Shown here: piece after piece, positions 38,936 through 47,229 of the stretch | Numbering within the stretch: the stretch's first letter is position 1 | Layout of the letters: each line of letters begins with the position of its first letter | Assembly (NCBI RefSeq): GCF_028993575.1 | Contig: NZ_CP118615.1 | Location: 3,935,001 to 3,999,000, forward strand | Reading direction: 5' to 3' | DNA: 64,000 nucleotides | From: Micromonospora cathayae | GTDB taxonomy: Bacteria; Actinomycetota; Actinomycetes; Mycobacteriales; Micromonosporaceae | Notes under the pieces: generated by a model | The model's input: the letters and a program-made list of their open reading frames with translations, nothing else | What the model was told of the DNA's origin: nothing | Database searches by the model: none | Position numbers and translations under genes: made by a program

Positions 38936-38966
38936 TTGACACATATGCGGAACGTGAGCGTATGCT
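38936..38966 (+). promoter_or_regulatory. Sigma70-type promoter, divergent from XRE operon
   Basis: TTGACA (38936-38941), 19-base spacer, TATGCT (38961-38966), reading to the right. A GAGC-gtat-GCTC inverted repeat (38957-38968) overlaps the -10 and may be an operator for the XRE protein. Confidence 0.55.
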
Positions 38967-39295
38967 CGCTCCTGCTCGGACACGGGTGTTGAGTGTCAGC
39001 GAAGATCGCTCAACACCTGTTTCGTGGGCCGGGGGCCTGACCGCGGTCTGGGTCGTCCGAACGGGGAGTCGCCAGTGGGCAGGATCCGCTCTGAGGGGGG
39101 CGCGACGAGGGGTGGATCCCGCAGTCGTCGCTGGCGTACGTGGCCGGCCGGAGGGGGAGCCGGCATCGGCAACCTCACCCGGCCGCCGCTGGTGGAGGGG
39201 ATGGCTGGGCCGTCCGGTCAGGGAGCCCGATCCCGGCTGGCGGCCCAGCCACAGCGGCCCGGCCGGTGCGCGTCGCCTGACCGGCCTCTCCTCGC
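38967..39295 (+). ncRNA. Possible untranslated transcript between promoter and terminator
   Basis: About 330 bases run from the promoter at 38936-38966 to the terminator at 39296. Near the 5' end is a hairpin with 9-bp arms GGTGTTGAG / CTCAACACC (38985-39017), containing an inner AGCGA/TCGCT pair. No frame with a ribosome site and normal codon use is seen on either strand. A small RNA or a leader is possible; this is inferred only from the signals. Confidence 0.35.
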
Positions 39296-39333
39296 GAACG
39301 GCCCCCTGCGGTAACAGGGGGCCGTTCTGTCTT
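39296..39333 (+). terminator. Strong hairpin terminator
   Basis: A perfect 13-bp inverted repeat (39296-39308 / 39315-39327) with a 6-base loop, followed by 'tgtcttt' on the + strand. It may also stop transcription of the - strand gene 39414-39776. Confidence 0.82.
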
Positions 39334-39413
39334 TGGTCGGTAGGAGTGGGTCGGGTGTTCCGGGGGCGGCCGACGGTCACCGGGGGTGGCGGCGGTGACC
39401 GTACTGACCGTGG

Positions 39414-39776
39414 CTATCCGATGCAGATGGCGACGGCCGTGAGGCTCTGGGTCGTGCTTCCCCGGTTGGACCCACGTATCGTCCAGCCGTTCCCGGACGC
39501 GAACGAGTCGGTGAAGAAGATGTCGAAGGCGGATGTCCGGCCGCCGCCACCGGTGACGATCGTGCCGGCGGGGCAGGTGGCGGTGGCGATTCCGTTTCCG
39601 CCCGGCGCTACCGACACCGGGGTTCCGGTCGTCTGGGACAGCGGAGTGACGCCGCCCGACTTCCCGCTCGCGGCGGCTCCGGGCTCGGCGGCGGCTCCGC
39701 TCAGGGGCACGGCCAGCAGGAGGCTACTGGCCAGTGCGGCCGCTGCGCCGACGACGAGCAGCTTCTTGTTCCTCAT
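39414..39776 (-). CDS. Small secreted protein
   Basis: A 120-residue protein with a Sec signal peptide (MRNKKLLVVGAAAALASSLLLAVPLSGAAA) and a mature part ending in ATATCPAGTIVTGGGG ... GWTIRGSNRGSTTQSLTAVAICIG. The two cysteines (in ATCPAG and VAICIG) probably form a disulfide. The CPAGTIVTGGG pattern is common in actinobacterial exported proteins of unknown function. The ATG has GGAG about 6 bases upstream. Confidence 0.82.
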   Translation of the reverse strand: MRNKKLLVVGAAAALASSLLLAVPLSGAAAEPGAAASGKSGGVTPLSQTTGTPVSVAPGGNGIATATCPAGTIVTGGGGRTSAFDIFFTDSFASGNGWTIRGSNRGSTTQSLTAVAICIG

Positions 39777-40168
39777 GGTGGTTCTCCGTCTCTTGTCGAG
39801 AAATGATCAGCCGTACGGTCGGATACAGCCTGCGACACCGGCCGTGATCAAATCCATACATATGTGCCAAAGAATCCGATAATAAGAATTAACCGGCATG
39901 TCGCTGTCCTGCCGGTGACGCACGCCGCTGAGCAGGCTCTTCTTCCATCCGATCGCGATCGTCGGGGGCGTCCGACAGATCCCCGGGCGATGGGGACGTT
40001 TCGTTGATCGGGCGGCGCGTGTGTCCGAAAGAGACAACCGGCAGGAGTCGGGAGGACGACTGCTGTCCGACTCTGCCCCCGGTGGCCGGCGGTCAACCGT
40101 CGGGGAGCGCCGAATGCGTCGAACGGGTTACCAAGCCGGGAATGGGACGGTGGGGCGGTGGCTTCCCG
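39777..40168. other. Intergenic, AT-richer control region
   Basis: 392 bases. The part 39845-39895 is unusually AT-rich ('ccatacatatgtgcc', 'gataataagaattaac') and probably holds the promoter of the secreted protein gene. TGATCA occurs twice (near 39806 and 39845). No convincing gene is seen. Confidence 0.45.
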
Positions 40169-41158
40169 TCAGCGGACGGTGATGACGACCTTGCCGCGGG
40201 CGTGGCCCTGCTCCACGTGGCGTACGCCCTCGGCCGCGTCGGCCAGCGGGTACGTCCGGTCGATCACCGGGGTGAGCGTGCCGGCCTCGATGAGCGCGGC
40301 GACGTCGAGCAGATCCTGGTGGGTCGGTCCGGCGGGGGTCGCCGGGAGGATCACCCGGAGGCGCTGCCGGACGAACCGATCGACCGCGATGACGCGCAGC
40401 ATCGCGCCCACCGCCCCGAACACCCGGCCGGGTGGGCCGCCGCCGTTGGCGACCAGCGTCCCGGTCGGGGTGAGTGCTCGGCGTAGCCGGCCCAGCGGGT
40501 GGTTGCCGACGTTGTCCAGGATCAGGTCGTAGCGTCGGGGTGCGTCGGTGAAGTCCTCCCGGGTGTGGTCGACGACGTGGCTGGCGCCCAGGGAACGCAC
40601 CAGTTCGACGTTCCGGCTGCTGCACACGCCGGTGACCTCCGCGCCCAGGGCGGCGGCGATCTGCACGGCGTACGTGCCGATCCCACCGCCGGCCCCGTTG
40701 ACCAGGATCCGCTGCCCGGCCCGGGCCCGACCCACCGTCCGGATGCCGCGCAGGGCGGTCACCGCCGCCATCGGCACGGCTGCGGCCTGGGCGAAGGTGA
40801 GGCCGGCGGGCTTCGGTACCAGCAGGTCCGGGGTGGTGCGGGCGTACTCGGCGAAGGAACCCGGGCAGAAGCCCAGCACCGCGTCACCGGGGCGGAGGCC
40901 GCGCACGTCGGCGCCGACGGCCGCCACCCGGCCGGCCGCGTCGATCCCGGCGGTCCGGACCTTCGGCCGGGTCAGCCCGGTGCCGCCCATCAGTCGGGCG
41001 ACGTACGGGTCGCCGCGCATCAGGTGCCAGTCGTACGGGTTGACCGCGGCGGCGTGCACCTGCACCAGCACCTGGCCTGCCGTGATCTCCGGGCGGACCG
41101 CCTCCACCAGCCGCAGAACGTCCGGTGGGCCGAACCGCTCCTGCGCGATCGCCTTCAT
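40169..41158 (-). CDS. NAD(P)-dependent quinone oxidoreductase-like MDR protein
   Basis: A 329-residue medium-chain dehydrogenase/reductase without the structural zinc cysteines (quinone reductase type). GroES-like domain MKAIAQERFGPPDVLRLVEAVRPEI and VHAAAVNPYDWHLMRGDP; Rossmann motif ILVNGAGGGIGTYAVQIAAALGAEVTGV. ATG 41158 follows GAGGGGG. Two palindromes just upstream and the TetR gene behind them indicate repression by that regulator. The natural substrate is unknown. Confidence 0.9.
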   Translation of the reverse strand: MKAIAQERFGPPDVLRLVEAVRPEITAGQVLVQVHAAAVNPYDWHLMRGDPYVARLMGGTGLTRPKVRTAGIDAAGRVAAVGADVRGLRPGDAVLGFCPGSFAEYARTTPDLLVPKPAGLTFAQAAAVPMAAVTALRGIRTVGRARAGQRILVNGAGGGIGTYAVQIAAALGAEVTGVCSSRNVELVRSLGASHVVDHTREDFTDAPRRYDLILDNVGNHPLGRLRRALTPTGTLVANGGGPPGRVFGAVGAMLRVIAVDRFVRQRLRVILPATPAGPTHQDLLDVAALIEAGTLTPVIDRTYPLADAAEGVRHVEQGHARGKVVITVR

Positions 41159-41179
41159 CGAGACCCCCTCACCGTCGCA

Positions 41180-41232
41180 GGTGTACGGCGTACACCGTCC
41201 TGAGAGCATGGTGAGGTGTACGCCGTACACCT
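41180..41232. promoter_or_regulatory. Twin palindromic operators (TetR-type)
   Basis: Two almost identical palindromes: GGTGTACG-g-CGTACACC (41180-41196) and AGGTGTACG-c-CGTACACCT (41214-41232), centres 35 bases apart, between the tetR stop and the oxidoreductase start. The odd-length dyads of 8-9 bp arms fit a TetR dimer site. Confidence 0.8.
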
Positions 41233-41243
41233 GTCAAGGTGGG

Positions 41244-41942
41244 TCAGCCGCCGGCCCGGAGCCGGTCGAGGCCGTCCAGGGTCAGGTCCAGGGCGAACTC
41301 GAACTCGAACTGGTCGTCACAGCCCGAACCGACGACCGACTCCCGGTCGTGGGCGACCGCCGTCGCCAGTTCGGTGAGGTGGGGGAAGCGCGCCGCCATC
41401 TCCTCCGGTGGCAGCGCGTCCGGCTCCGGCCCCCGCCCGGAGCCCTCCTCGAACAACTCCTGGGAGAAGCCGAGCAGGCGGCTACCCATGACGTGCATCG
41501 CGTGGTGGGTCAGGTCGACCGGGAATCCGCCCGCCCGGAAGATCCCGATCATCGAGTCCAGGTACGCCAGCATCACCGGGGTCGGATGGGCCCGCGCCTT
41601 GGCCCGCGTCTCGATGACCGCGGGTGCCCACGGGTGCCGCAGCAGCATCCGGCGGGCCGACAGCACCCGTCGGCGGATGGCGGTCCGCCAACCGACCCCG
41701 TCGACCGGCGGGTCGATCTCGCCGACGAGCACGTCGACCATGCCGTCCAGCAGCTCGTTCTTGTTGGCCACGTGCTTGTACAGCGCCATCGGTACCACGC
41801 CGAGCGCCTGCGCGATCCGGCGCATGCTCAGCGCGTCCACGCCGCCCTCGTCGGCCAACGCGACGGCGGTGTCCAGCACCCGCTTCCTGGTCAGCGGGGC
41901 GCGGGGCGGCGCGGCGGCGTCGGACTGGCTGGTTGTCTCCAC
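41244..41942 (-). CDS. TetR/AcrR-family regulator
   Basis: A 232-residue repressor. HTH at about 18-62 (LTRKRVLDTAVALADEGGVDALSMRRIAQALGVVPMALYKHVANKNELLDGM), followed by an all-helical ligand domain of the TetR_C type. The GTG at 41942 is chosen for GGAGG 5 bases upstream; a TTG at 42011 gives a longer but less likely product. It is placed upstream of the oxidoreductase on the same strand; the twin palindromes lie in between. Confidence 0.87.
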   Translation of the reverse strand: METTSQSDAAAPPRAPLTRKRVLDTAVALADEGGVDALSMRRIAQALGVVPMALYKHVANKNELLDGMVDVLVGEIDPPVDGVGWRTAIRRRVLSARRMLLRHPWAPAVIETRAKARAHPTPVMLAYLDSMIGIFRAGGFPVDLTHHAMHVMGSRLLGFSQELFEEGSGRGPEPDALPPEEMAARFPHLTELATAVAHDRESVVGSGCDDQFEFEFALDLTLDGLDRLRAGG

Positions 41943-42031
41943 CGTCTCCTCCGTGGCTGGGCCGGGCCGGCGCGACCGGGAAGCCGCGGTGTCTCCCCGG
42001 CAGGTATACAACCTCCAGCGGCAGTCTCCAC

Positions 42032-42550
42032 CTACCGGGGCGGCCGGGCGGCGGGTCGATCCGGTGGCGCGGTGGCCCGCCCCGTGATCGCGAAGAGCCG
42101 GTCGACGGGGTCCACGACGGCGGGCAGCGACGCGCCGGGCACCAGGGCGGGGTCGTCGGCGCGGACCGTCTCCGCCTCGAACGTGGCGAAGCCGGGCCCG
42201 CTGACGCGTAACCGGAGTTCCAGGCCGGGATCCTCCCCGCCCAGGTGGTTCGTCACCGCGATGATCTCCGCCGTCGCGGCGACCCCGCCGGCGGCCAATC
42301 GACGCGCGTCGCGGCGGGAACGGGTGACCAGCCGCCAGCCGAAGACGCCGGAACCCACCCCGACGACCGTCGCCAGCGCGCCACCGGCGAGCAGGCCCCA
42401 GAAGTCGGTGGGCGACCGGGACGGGCCCAGCGTCACGGCGACGGCGAGCAGGACGGGACCGGGCAGCCAGAGGGACAGGAACACCACCCGGCAGAGCAGC
42501 GCCCCGATCGGACCGATGCGGGTTTCCGCTTCCCGGGGACTGCTCGTCAC
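42032..42550 (-). CDS. DUF3592-like membrane protein
   Basis: A 172-residue protein with two N-terminal membrane helices (GALLCRVVFLSLWLPGPVLLAVAVTLG and DFWGLLAGGALATVVGVGSGVFGW) and a soluble C-terminal beta-rich part (GGVAATAEIIAVTNHL ... LRVSGPGFATFEAETV). The tail resembles DUF3592 proteins. The GTG start is moderate. No role known. Confidence 0.7.
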   Translation of the reverse strand: MTSSPREAETRIGPIGALLCRVVFLSLWLPGPVLLAVAVTLGPSRSPTDFWGLLAGGALATVVGVGSGVFGWRLVTRSRRDARRLAAGGVAATAEIIAVTNHLGGEDPGLELRLRVSGPGFATFEAETVRADDPALVPGASLPAVVDPVDRLFAITGRATAPPDRPAARPPR

Positions 42551-42762
42551 GCCCGTCACCCTAGTGCAGCCGGCCGACGACCACGTGGCGGGCGACGCTC
42601 GCCCCAGCCTCCGTCGCGGTGACCGGAGGCAGCTTCCCACCGGCCGAGGACCACGCGGTGGTGCCGCCAGGTCCGACCGGTCCGCTGCCCGCGACGCCGG
42701 GGCGGCCCCCGGTCCGTCCCGTGCCGTGATCCGGGTCAGGGCCCTCCGCCGGTCCGCACGTC

Positions 42763-42909
42763 GGTGGGCGGAGGGCGGCCCGGCCGGGTCAGGCGAAATC
42801 GAGCACCAGCCGGTGGGCGGAGGGCGGCCCGGCCGGGTCAGGCGAAATCGAGCACCAGCCGGTGGGCGGAGGGCGGCCGGCCCGGTCAGGCGAAGTCGAA
42901 CACCAGCGG
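42763..42909. repeat. Three tandem 49-bp repeats including a gene 3' end
   Basis: Copies at 42763-42811, 42812-42860 and 42861-42909. The first two are identical; the third differs at several bases and contains the actual last codons and stop of the membrane protein gene ending at 42886. On the - strand each spare copy still reads LVLDFA-stop, so the gene end was duplicated twice downstream of the gene. Confidence 0.92.
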
Positions 42910-44253
42910 GAAGGCGAGCACGACCACCCAGGCCCAGCCGGCGTACACGGTCAGGTAGCGGGTCTGCCAGCGTTCCAACCGGGTGAAGGGCAGCCGGCCC
43001 CGGACGAAGCCGAGGAACAGCCAGGCCGACCACGCCAGGTTGGCCAGCAGGATGACGTTCTCGCCCAGCGCGGCGGTCTTGTTGGGGCTGAAGCCCCATT
43101 CGCTGATCCGACCGGTGATCGCCAGCAGCACCAGCAGGTCGATGACCAGGGCGCTGACCACGAGCACGAGCTGTACCCGGTCGAACAGGCCGGTCCGGGT
43201 GGTGAGGTCGCGGGCGGAGATGGCGTACAGCAGCAGGCCGAGCACGATGACCAGCAGCAGGTCGAAGACGATGAGGACGTCGCGTTCGACGTCGATGCCG
43301 TTGTCGGTCCAGGCGACGGCGACCAGGAAGGCCAGCAGGGTGGCCGCGAAGAGCGGGGTGAAGACGCGGGTCAGCACCGGTGCCATGTTCTCGATGACGC
43401 TCTGCTTGGCCTCCACCAGCCAGGCCGACACGACGACGGCGGCCATCGCGCCGCACGGCAGCAGCCATCCGCTGACGAACTCCTCGGCGTCCAGGCCGAT
43501 CGCCTCGAAGGTGCCCACCGTGAAGGCGGTGAGCACGCCGCCGCCGAGGGCGAGCAGACTGAAGTAGATCAGCCATTCCCCGGTGAAGCGGATGAAGTCC
43601 ATCCGCCGTCGGTCCGACCGCCAGTCCCCGCCGACGTAGGCGACGCCGACCACCAGCCACAGCGCGAGGGGCAGGTGGATCGCGGTGAGCACGGTGCTCT
43701 GCGAGTCGTCGGCCAGCGGGTACGCGTTCGCGCCGAGCGCGCCGACGGCGAACAACGCGGCGAGCACCGCGACGACCCGCGGCCCGACCTGACGCCGCCA
43801 GGCGAAGTAGCCGGCCAGTGCCGGCAGGGCGAAGAGGCCGAGGTTGCGCGCGTAGAAGGTGGCGTCGTCGGACAGGTCGAGCCCGAACCAGGCCGGTACC
43901 TTGATCGCGAGGGCCGCGACGGTCGCGCAGAGCACCATCACCGGCAGCTCGCGGCGACCGTGCCCGCCGGTGGACGCGTCCGGTTCCCCGGGCAGCACGA
44001 GTTGCTTCCACAGCCGCCCGGAATGCTCGCGGGCGAACTCCCGGGACAGCGTGTCGAGGCTGCCCATCCGCTTGACGGCGATGAGGAACGCCTCGTCGTC
44101 CCGCAGGCCCGACTCGGTCAGCTCGGTGATCCGGCTGCGCAGGTGGTCCTCGAGTTCCTCGGTGTCGGTGTGGTGCAGTTCCCGGCGGCGGTGGGTGTAG
44201 GCCCGCCACTGGGCGATCTGGCCTTCCAGGTCGGTGTCGTTGTCGAGGGTCAT
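42886..44253 (-). CDS. Permease-prefix-domain membrane protein
   Basis: A 455-residue protein. Residues 1-80 form the 'permease prefix' domain (IAQWRAYTHRRRELHHTDTEELEDHLRSRITELTESGLRDDEAFLIAVKRMGS). The remainder has about 11 membrane helices, similar to DUF4153-type proteins. It is coupled (4-base overlap) to a PadR gene, a very common pairing in which PadR controls the membrane partner. Substrate or role unknown. Confidence 0.85.
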   Translation of the reverse strand: MTLDNDTDLEGQIAQWRAYTHRRRELHHTDTEELEDHLRSRITELTESGLRDDEAFLIAVKRMGSLDTLSREFAREHSGRLWKQLVLPGEPDASTGGHGRRELPVMVLCATVAALAIKVPAWFGLDLSDDATFYARNLGLFALPALAGYFAWRRQVGPRVVAVLAALFAVGALGANAYPLADDSQSTVLTAIHLPLALWLVVGVAYVGGDWRSDRRRMDFIRFTGEWLIYFSLLALGGGVLTAFTVGTFEAIGLDAEEFVSGWLLPCGAMAAVVVSAWLVEAKQSVIENMAPVLTRVFTPLFAATLLAFLVAVAWTDNGIDVERDVLIVFDLLLVIVLGLLLYAISARDLTTRTGLFDRVQLVLVVSALVIDLLVLLAITGRISEWGFSPNKTAALGENVILLANLAWSAWLFLGFVRGRLPFTRLERWQTRYLTVYAGWAWVVVLAFPLVFDFA

Positions 44254-44627
44254 CGTCCCGTCTCCCATGCCGGTGCCGTGATCGGGCTGATGGACTGGGT
44301 GGTGGCACCCCAGACGCCGCGCAGGGCGTCGACGACCGTGGCCCACTGGCGGCGTTGCTCGGCCAGTTCGGCGCGGCCCTGGTCGGTGATGCGGTAGTAC
44401 TTGCGGCGACGCCCCCCGGGTGGGGTCTGCCAGTACGACTCGACGTGGCCGAGTCGTTCCAGCCGGTGCAGCAGCGGGTAGAGCAGCCCGTCGGTCCACT
44501 CCAACTGCCCGCCGGACAGGTCGTTGACCTGTTTGAGGATCGCGTACCCGTAGCTCTCGCCCTCGGTGAGGATGCCCAGCACGAGGGGTGTCGCCGAGGC
44601 GGCGACGAGGTCTTTGGTGATGTGCAT
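44250..44627 (-). CDS. PadR-family regulator
   Basis: A 125-residue winged-helix protein: LVAASATPLVLGILTEGESYGYAILKQVNDLSGGQLEWTDGLLYPLLHRLERLGHVES, then RKYYRITDQGRAELAEQRRQW, the complete PadR N-terminal domain. ATG start at 44627. It probably represses its own operon through the inverted repeat just upstream. Confidence 0.93.
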   Translation of the reverse strand: MHITKDLVAASATPLVLGILTEGESYGYAILKQVNDLSGGQLEWTDGLLYPLLHRLERLGHVESYWQTPPGGRRRKYYRITDQGRAELAEQRRQWATVVDALRGVWGATTQSISPITAPAWETGR

Positions 44628-44640
44628 GCGAACCGCCTAT

Positions 44641-44672
44641 ACCTAGAACCTCAATGCATAGTACTTCTAGGT
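44641..44672. promoter_or_regulatory. Inverted repeat upstream of padR
   Basis: ACCTAGAA (44641-44648) and TTCTAGGT (44665-44672), a perfect 8-bp dyad with 16-base spacer, in a short AT-richer region 14 bases before the padR start. Likely the PadR operator overlapping its promoter. Confidence 0.7.
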
Positions 44673-44746
44673 TTCGGGGCGGACAACCGGTACCGGGCCG
44701 TGACCCTCCCCCCCCCCGACGCGCGGGGAAGGGCCACGGCCGGTGA

Positions 44747-45931
44747 TCAGGGCTGGACGTCGCGCAGTGTCGCCGCTCGACCGGTGGTGCCGGCACCGGT
44801 GCCCCGGGTCACGGCCGCGAGGGCCAGGGCGGCGGCCACCAGGACCGCGCTGACCAGCAGCGGGGAGCGGTAGCCGAGGCCCGCGCCGAGCGCCGCACCG
44901 CCGAGCGCCGGCCCGACCGCGGCACCGACGTTCATCGCCGCGGTGGCGAACCCGCCGGAGAGCCGTGGTGCCTCCGCGGCCAGGTAGAGCACCTGCGAGA
45001 TCAGCGTGGCGCCGACCGCGAAGGAGAGCACCCCCTGGACGAACACGAAGCCGAGGGCGGCCACCGGATGGGCGGCGGTGAGGGCGAACAGCAACCAGCC
45101 GGCCAGCAGCGCGGTGCCGCCGACCAGCACCACCGGGCGGGGACGCCGGTCGGCCAGCCTGCCGCCCAGATTGACACCGATGAACGATCCGACGCCGAAC
45201 ACCGCCAGCACGCCCGGCAGCCACCCGCTGCCGAGCCCGGTCACCTCGGTCGTCACCGGCGCCAGGTACGTGAACGAGCAGAACGTCGCACCGTTCACGC
45301 CCGCCCCCACCAGCAGCGTCACGACCAACCCCGGGTGGCGCAGCGCCCGTAGCTCGTGCCGGGCGGTCGGGGCGTCCGGGTCGACGGGGGTGGACGGCAC
45401 CGACCGCAGGATGGCGACGACGGCGGGTGCGGAGAGCGCGGCCACCCCCCAGAACGCCGCCCGCCAGCCCCAGACCTCACCGAGCACGGCGCCGAGCGGA
45501 ACACCCGCGACGCAGGCCAGGGTCACCCCGCTCAGCAGTACCGAGGTGGCCCGGCCCTTCGCCTGCGGGCCGGCCAGGCCCGCCGCGGTCGCCAGGCCGA
45601 CGGCCAGGAAGCCGGCCATGGCCAGCGCGGCGGTCACCCGGGTGAGCAGCAGCACCCCGAAGCTGGTGGTGACCGCGCCGGCCACGTGCGACAGCAGGAA
45701 GGTGACGAGGAAGGCCAGCAGCGCCATGCGGCGGGGCCAGCGCAGGCTCAGCATCGCGACCAGCGGCGCACCGACGATCATGCCGATGGCGAAGGCCGAG
45801 GTCAGGGTGCCGGCGGCCGGGATGGACACGCCGAGGTCGGCGGCGATGTCCGGCAGCAGGCCGGAGAGCATGAATTCCGAGGTGCCCTGGGCGAAGACGG
45901 CCAGCCCGAGCACGTAGACGGCGAAAGGCAT
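44747..45931 (-). CDS. Cmx/CmrA-like MFS exporter (chloramphenicol type)
   Basis: A 394-residue, 12-helix major facilitator. The start MPFAVYVLGLAVFAQGTSEFMLSGLLPDIAADLGVSIPAAG closely follows the Cmx/CmrA chloramphenicol efflux proteins of actinobacteria; LSLRWPRRMALLAF is the conserved loop between helices 2 and 3. Its real substrate cannot be fixed from sequence. A long leader with a strong hairpin precedes it. It is convergent to nothing and lies beside the cycloserine-type locus, so export of that product is possible but not required. Confidence 0.86.
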   Translation of the reverse strand: MPFAVYVLGLAVFAQGTSEFMLSGLLPDIAADLGVSIPAAGTLTSAFAIGMIVGAPLVAMLSLRWPRRMALLAFLVTFLLSHVAGAVTTSFGVLLLTRVTAALAMAGFLAVGLATAAGLAGPQAKGRATSVLLSGVTLACVAGVPLGAVLGEVWGWRAAFWGVAALSAPAVVAILRSVPSTPVDPDAPTARHELRALRHPGLVVTLLVGAGVNGATFCSFTYLAPVTTEVTGLGSGWLPGVLAVFGVGSFIGVNLGGRLADRRPRPVVLVGGTALLAGWLLFALTAAHPVAALGFVFVQGVLSFAVGATLISQVLYLAAEAPRLSGGFATAAMNVGAAVGPALGGAALGAGLGYRSPLLVSAVLVAAALALAAVTRGTGAGTTGRAATLRDVQP

Positions 45932-46275
45932 CGAGAAGCTCCAACGTTGGCGCACAGCAGGGGGACGCGACCCCGGATCAGGGGTGGTCGCGTCGGGTGG
46001 GGCCCACCGAGAGGGGCCCGACAGAAAACCCACGATGCGGTCGACCGGGGCGGCTCACGACGCGCCGCTGCACCCGGGCAGCAGGGACCGTCACCCGACC
46101 CACGCTCGACAGGGGAGCAGGGTCGGTTACCCGCCTACGCGATCAGCCACCGACCAACCGGTGGCTGGCTTCTCTCCGCCTCAGGACCGGACACGCTGCC
46201 CAACGTAGCAACACCGGGACGGCGCGTCCACGCTGGCCGGTCAGCGGCCCGACCGGGCCGCCGATCCCGGCGCGG
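45932..46275 (-). promoter_or_regulatory. Leader region of the MFS gene with hairpins
   Basis: 344 bases without a main gene. Near the MFS start is a strong hairpin (GACGCGACCCC / GGGG-t-GGTCGCGTC, 45964-45994). A second stem AGCCACCG/CGGTGGCT lies at 46145-46166. A 26-codon frame on the - strand (GTG 46058 to stop 45978-45980) ends in the first hairpin's loop; it has no good ribosome site. The arrangement could be an attenuator, as known for other antibiotic exporters, but is unproven. Confidence 0.4.
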
Positions 46276-47229
46276 TCACCGGTTGGACAGGGGCGCCGCC
46301 TCCGGCGCGGGCACCTGCGCGCTGGCGCGGGTGCGCTGGATCAGGACGACGCAGGCCAGCACCACCACCGCGGCCACCACCGAGGCCGGCGTGACGGTCT
46401 CGCCGAGCAGCAGCGCCGACCAGATCAACGTGAGCACCGGCTGGGCGAGCTGGACCTGGCCGACCTTGGCGATGCCGCCGCGGGCCAGGCCCGCGTACCA
46501 GGCGAAGAAGCCGAGGAACATCGACACCAGGGTGAGGTAGCCGAACGCCGACCAGGCGGCGGCGTCGGCGTGCGGGGGGTGGGCGACGGCGGCCACGGCG
46601 GTGAGGGTGACGGTCGCGGGTAGCGAGAGCAGCAACGCCCAGCAGATCGTCCGCGCGCCGCCCAGCTCGCGGGCGAGCACGCCCCCCTCGGCGTACCCGA
46701 GGCCGCAGAGCACGACCGCCGCGAGCAGGAACAGGTCGGCCAGGGACAGCGCGCCGTGCACCATCCCGCTGGCGGCCAGGAACGTGAGCACCGCCAGCAT
46801 CCCGGCGGCGCTGGCGATCCAGAACAGCGGCGGCGGGCGCTCGTGGGACCGCAGTACCGCGAAGATGGCCGTCATGGCGGGCAGCACGGTGATGACGACC
46901 GCGCCGTGCGCGGAGGTCTGCGTGGTGAGCGCGAGCGACGTGAACAGCGGAAAGCCGACGATGACGCCGAGCGCGACGATGGCGAGCCGCCGCCACTGCC
47001 CGGAGGTGGGCCGCGGCGCGCCGGTGAACCGCAGGTAGGCGTACGCCAGCAGCGCCGCGCCCACCGACCGGCCGAAGGCGACGAACCACGGGTCGAGATC
47101 CTGCACCGCGACCCGGGTCATGGGCAGCGACATGCTGAAGCCGAGTACCCCCAGCGCGCCGAGCACGAGCCCCGCGTTCTGCCCCGCCGTTATCGTCCTG
47201 CCGTCAGTAGCGCTACTCTGTACCGTCAT
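46276..47229 (-). CDS. EamA/DMT-family transporter
   Basis: A 317-residue, 10-helix drug/metabolite transporter (two EamA repeats: GLVLGALGVLGFSMSLPMTRVAV ... and LSLADLFLLAAVVLCGLGYAEGGVLA ... WYAGLARGGIAKVGQVQLAQPVLTLIWSALLLGE). Its start codon at 47229 overlaps the start of the divergent MocR gene. EamA genes are often controlled by such a MocR neighbour. Next to the dcs-like operon it is a candidate exporter of the product, filling the place of the membrane protein DcsJ (inference). Confidence 0.87.
   Translation of the reverse strand: MTVQSSATDGRTITAGQNAGLVLGALGVLGFSMSLPMTRVAVQDLDPWFVAFGRSVGAALLAYAYLRFTGAPRPTSGQWRRLAIVALGVIVGFPLFTSLALTTQTSAHGAVVITVLPAMTAIFAVLRSHERPPPLFWIASAAGMLAVLTFLAASGMVHGALSLADLFLLAAVVLCGLGYAEGGVLARELGGARTICWALLLSLPATVTLTAVAAVAHPPHADAAAWSAFGYLTLVSMFLGFFAWYAGLARGGIAKVGQVQLAQPVLTLIWSALLLGETVTPASVVAAVVVLACVVLIQRTRASAQVPAPEAAPLSNR

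Noticed and set aside
39024..39314. Short open frames in the gap after the XRE operon
   Set aside because: Arg/Gly/Pro-rich, no ribosome site and running through the terminator hairpin.
42032..44308. One long - strand frame joining the DUF3592-like and the permease-prefix regions
   Set aside because: Across 42886-44253 the real protein is in another frame with clear membrane helices; the joined reading is Arg/Pro-rich and includes the 49-bp repeats.
44747..45931. MFS gene as dedicated cycloserine exporter
   Set aside because: Its sequence follows the Cmx/CmrA group, and it is separated from the dcs-like operon by the EamA and MocR genes; left as an open possibility only.
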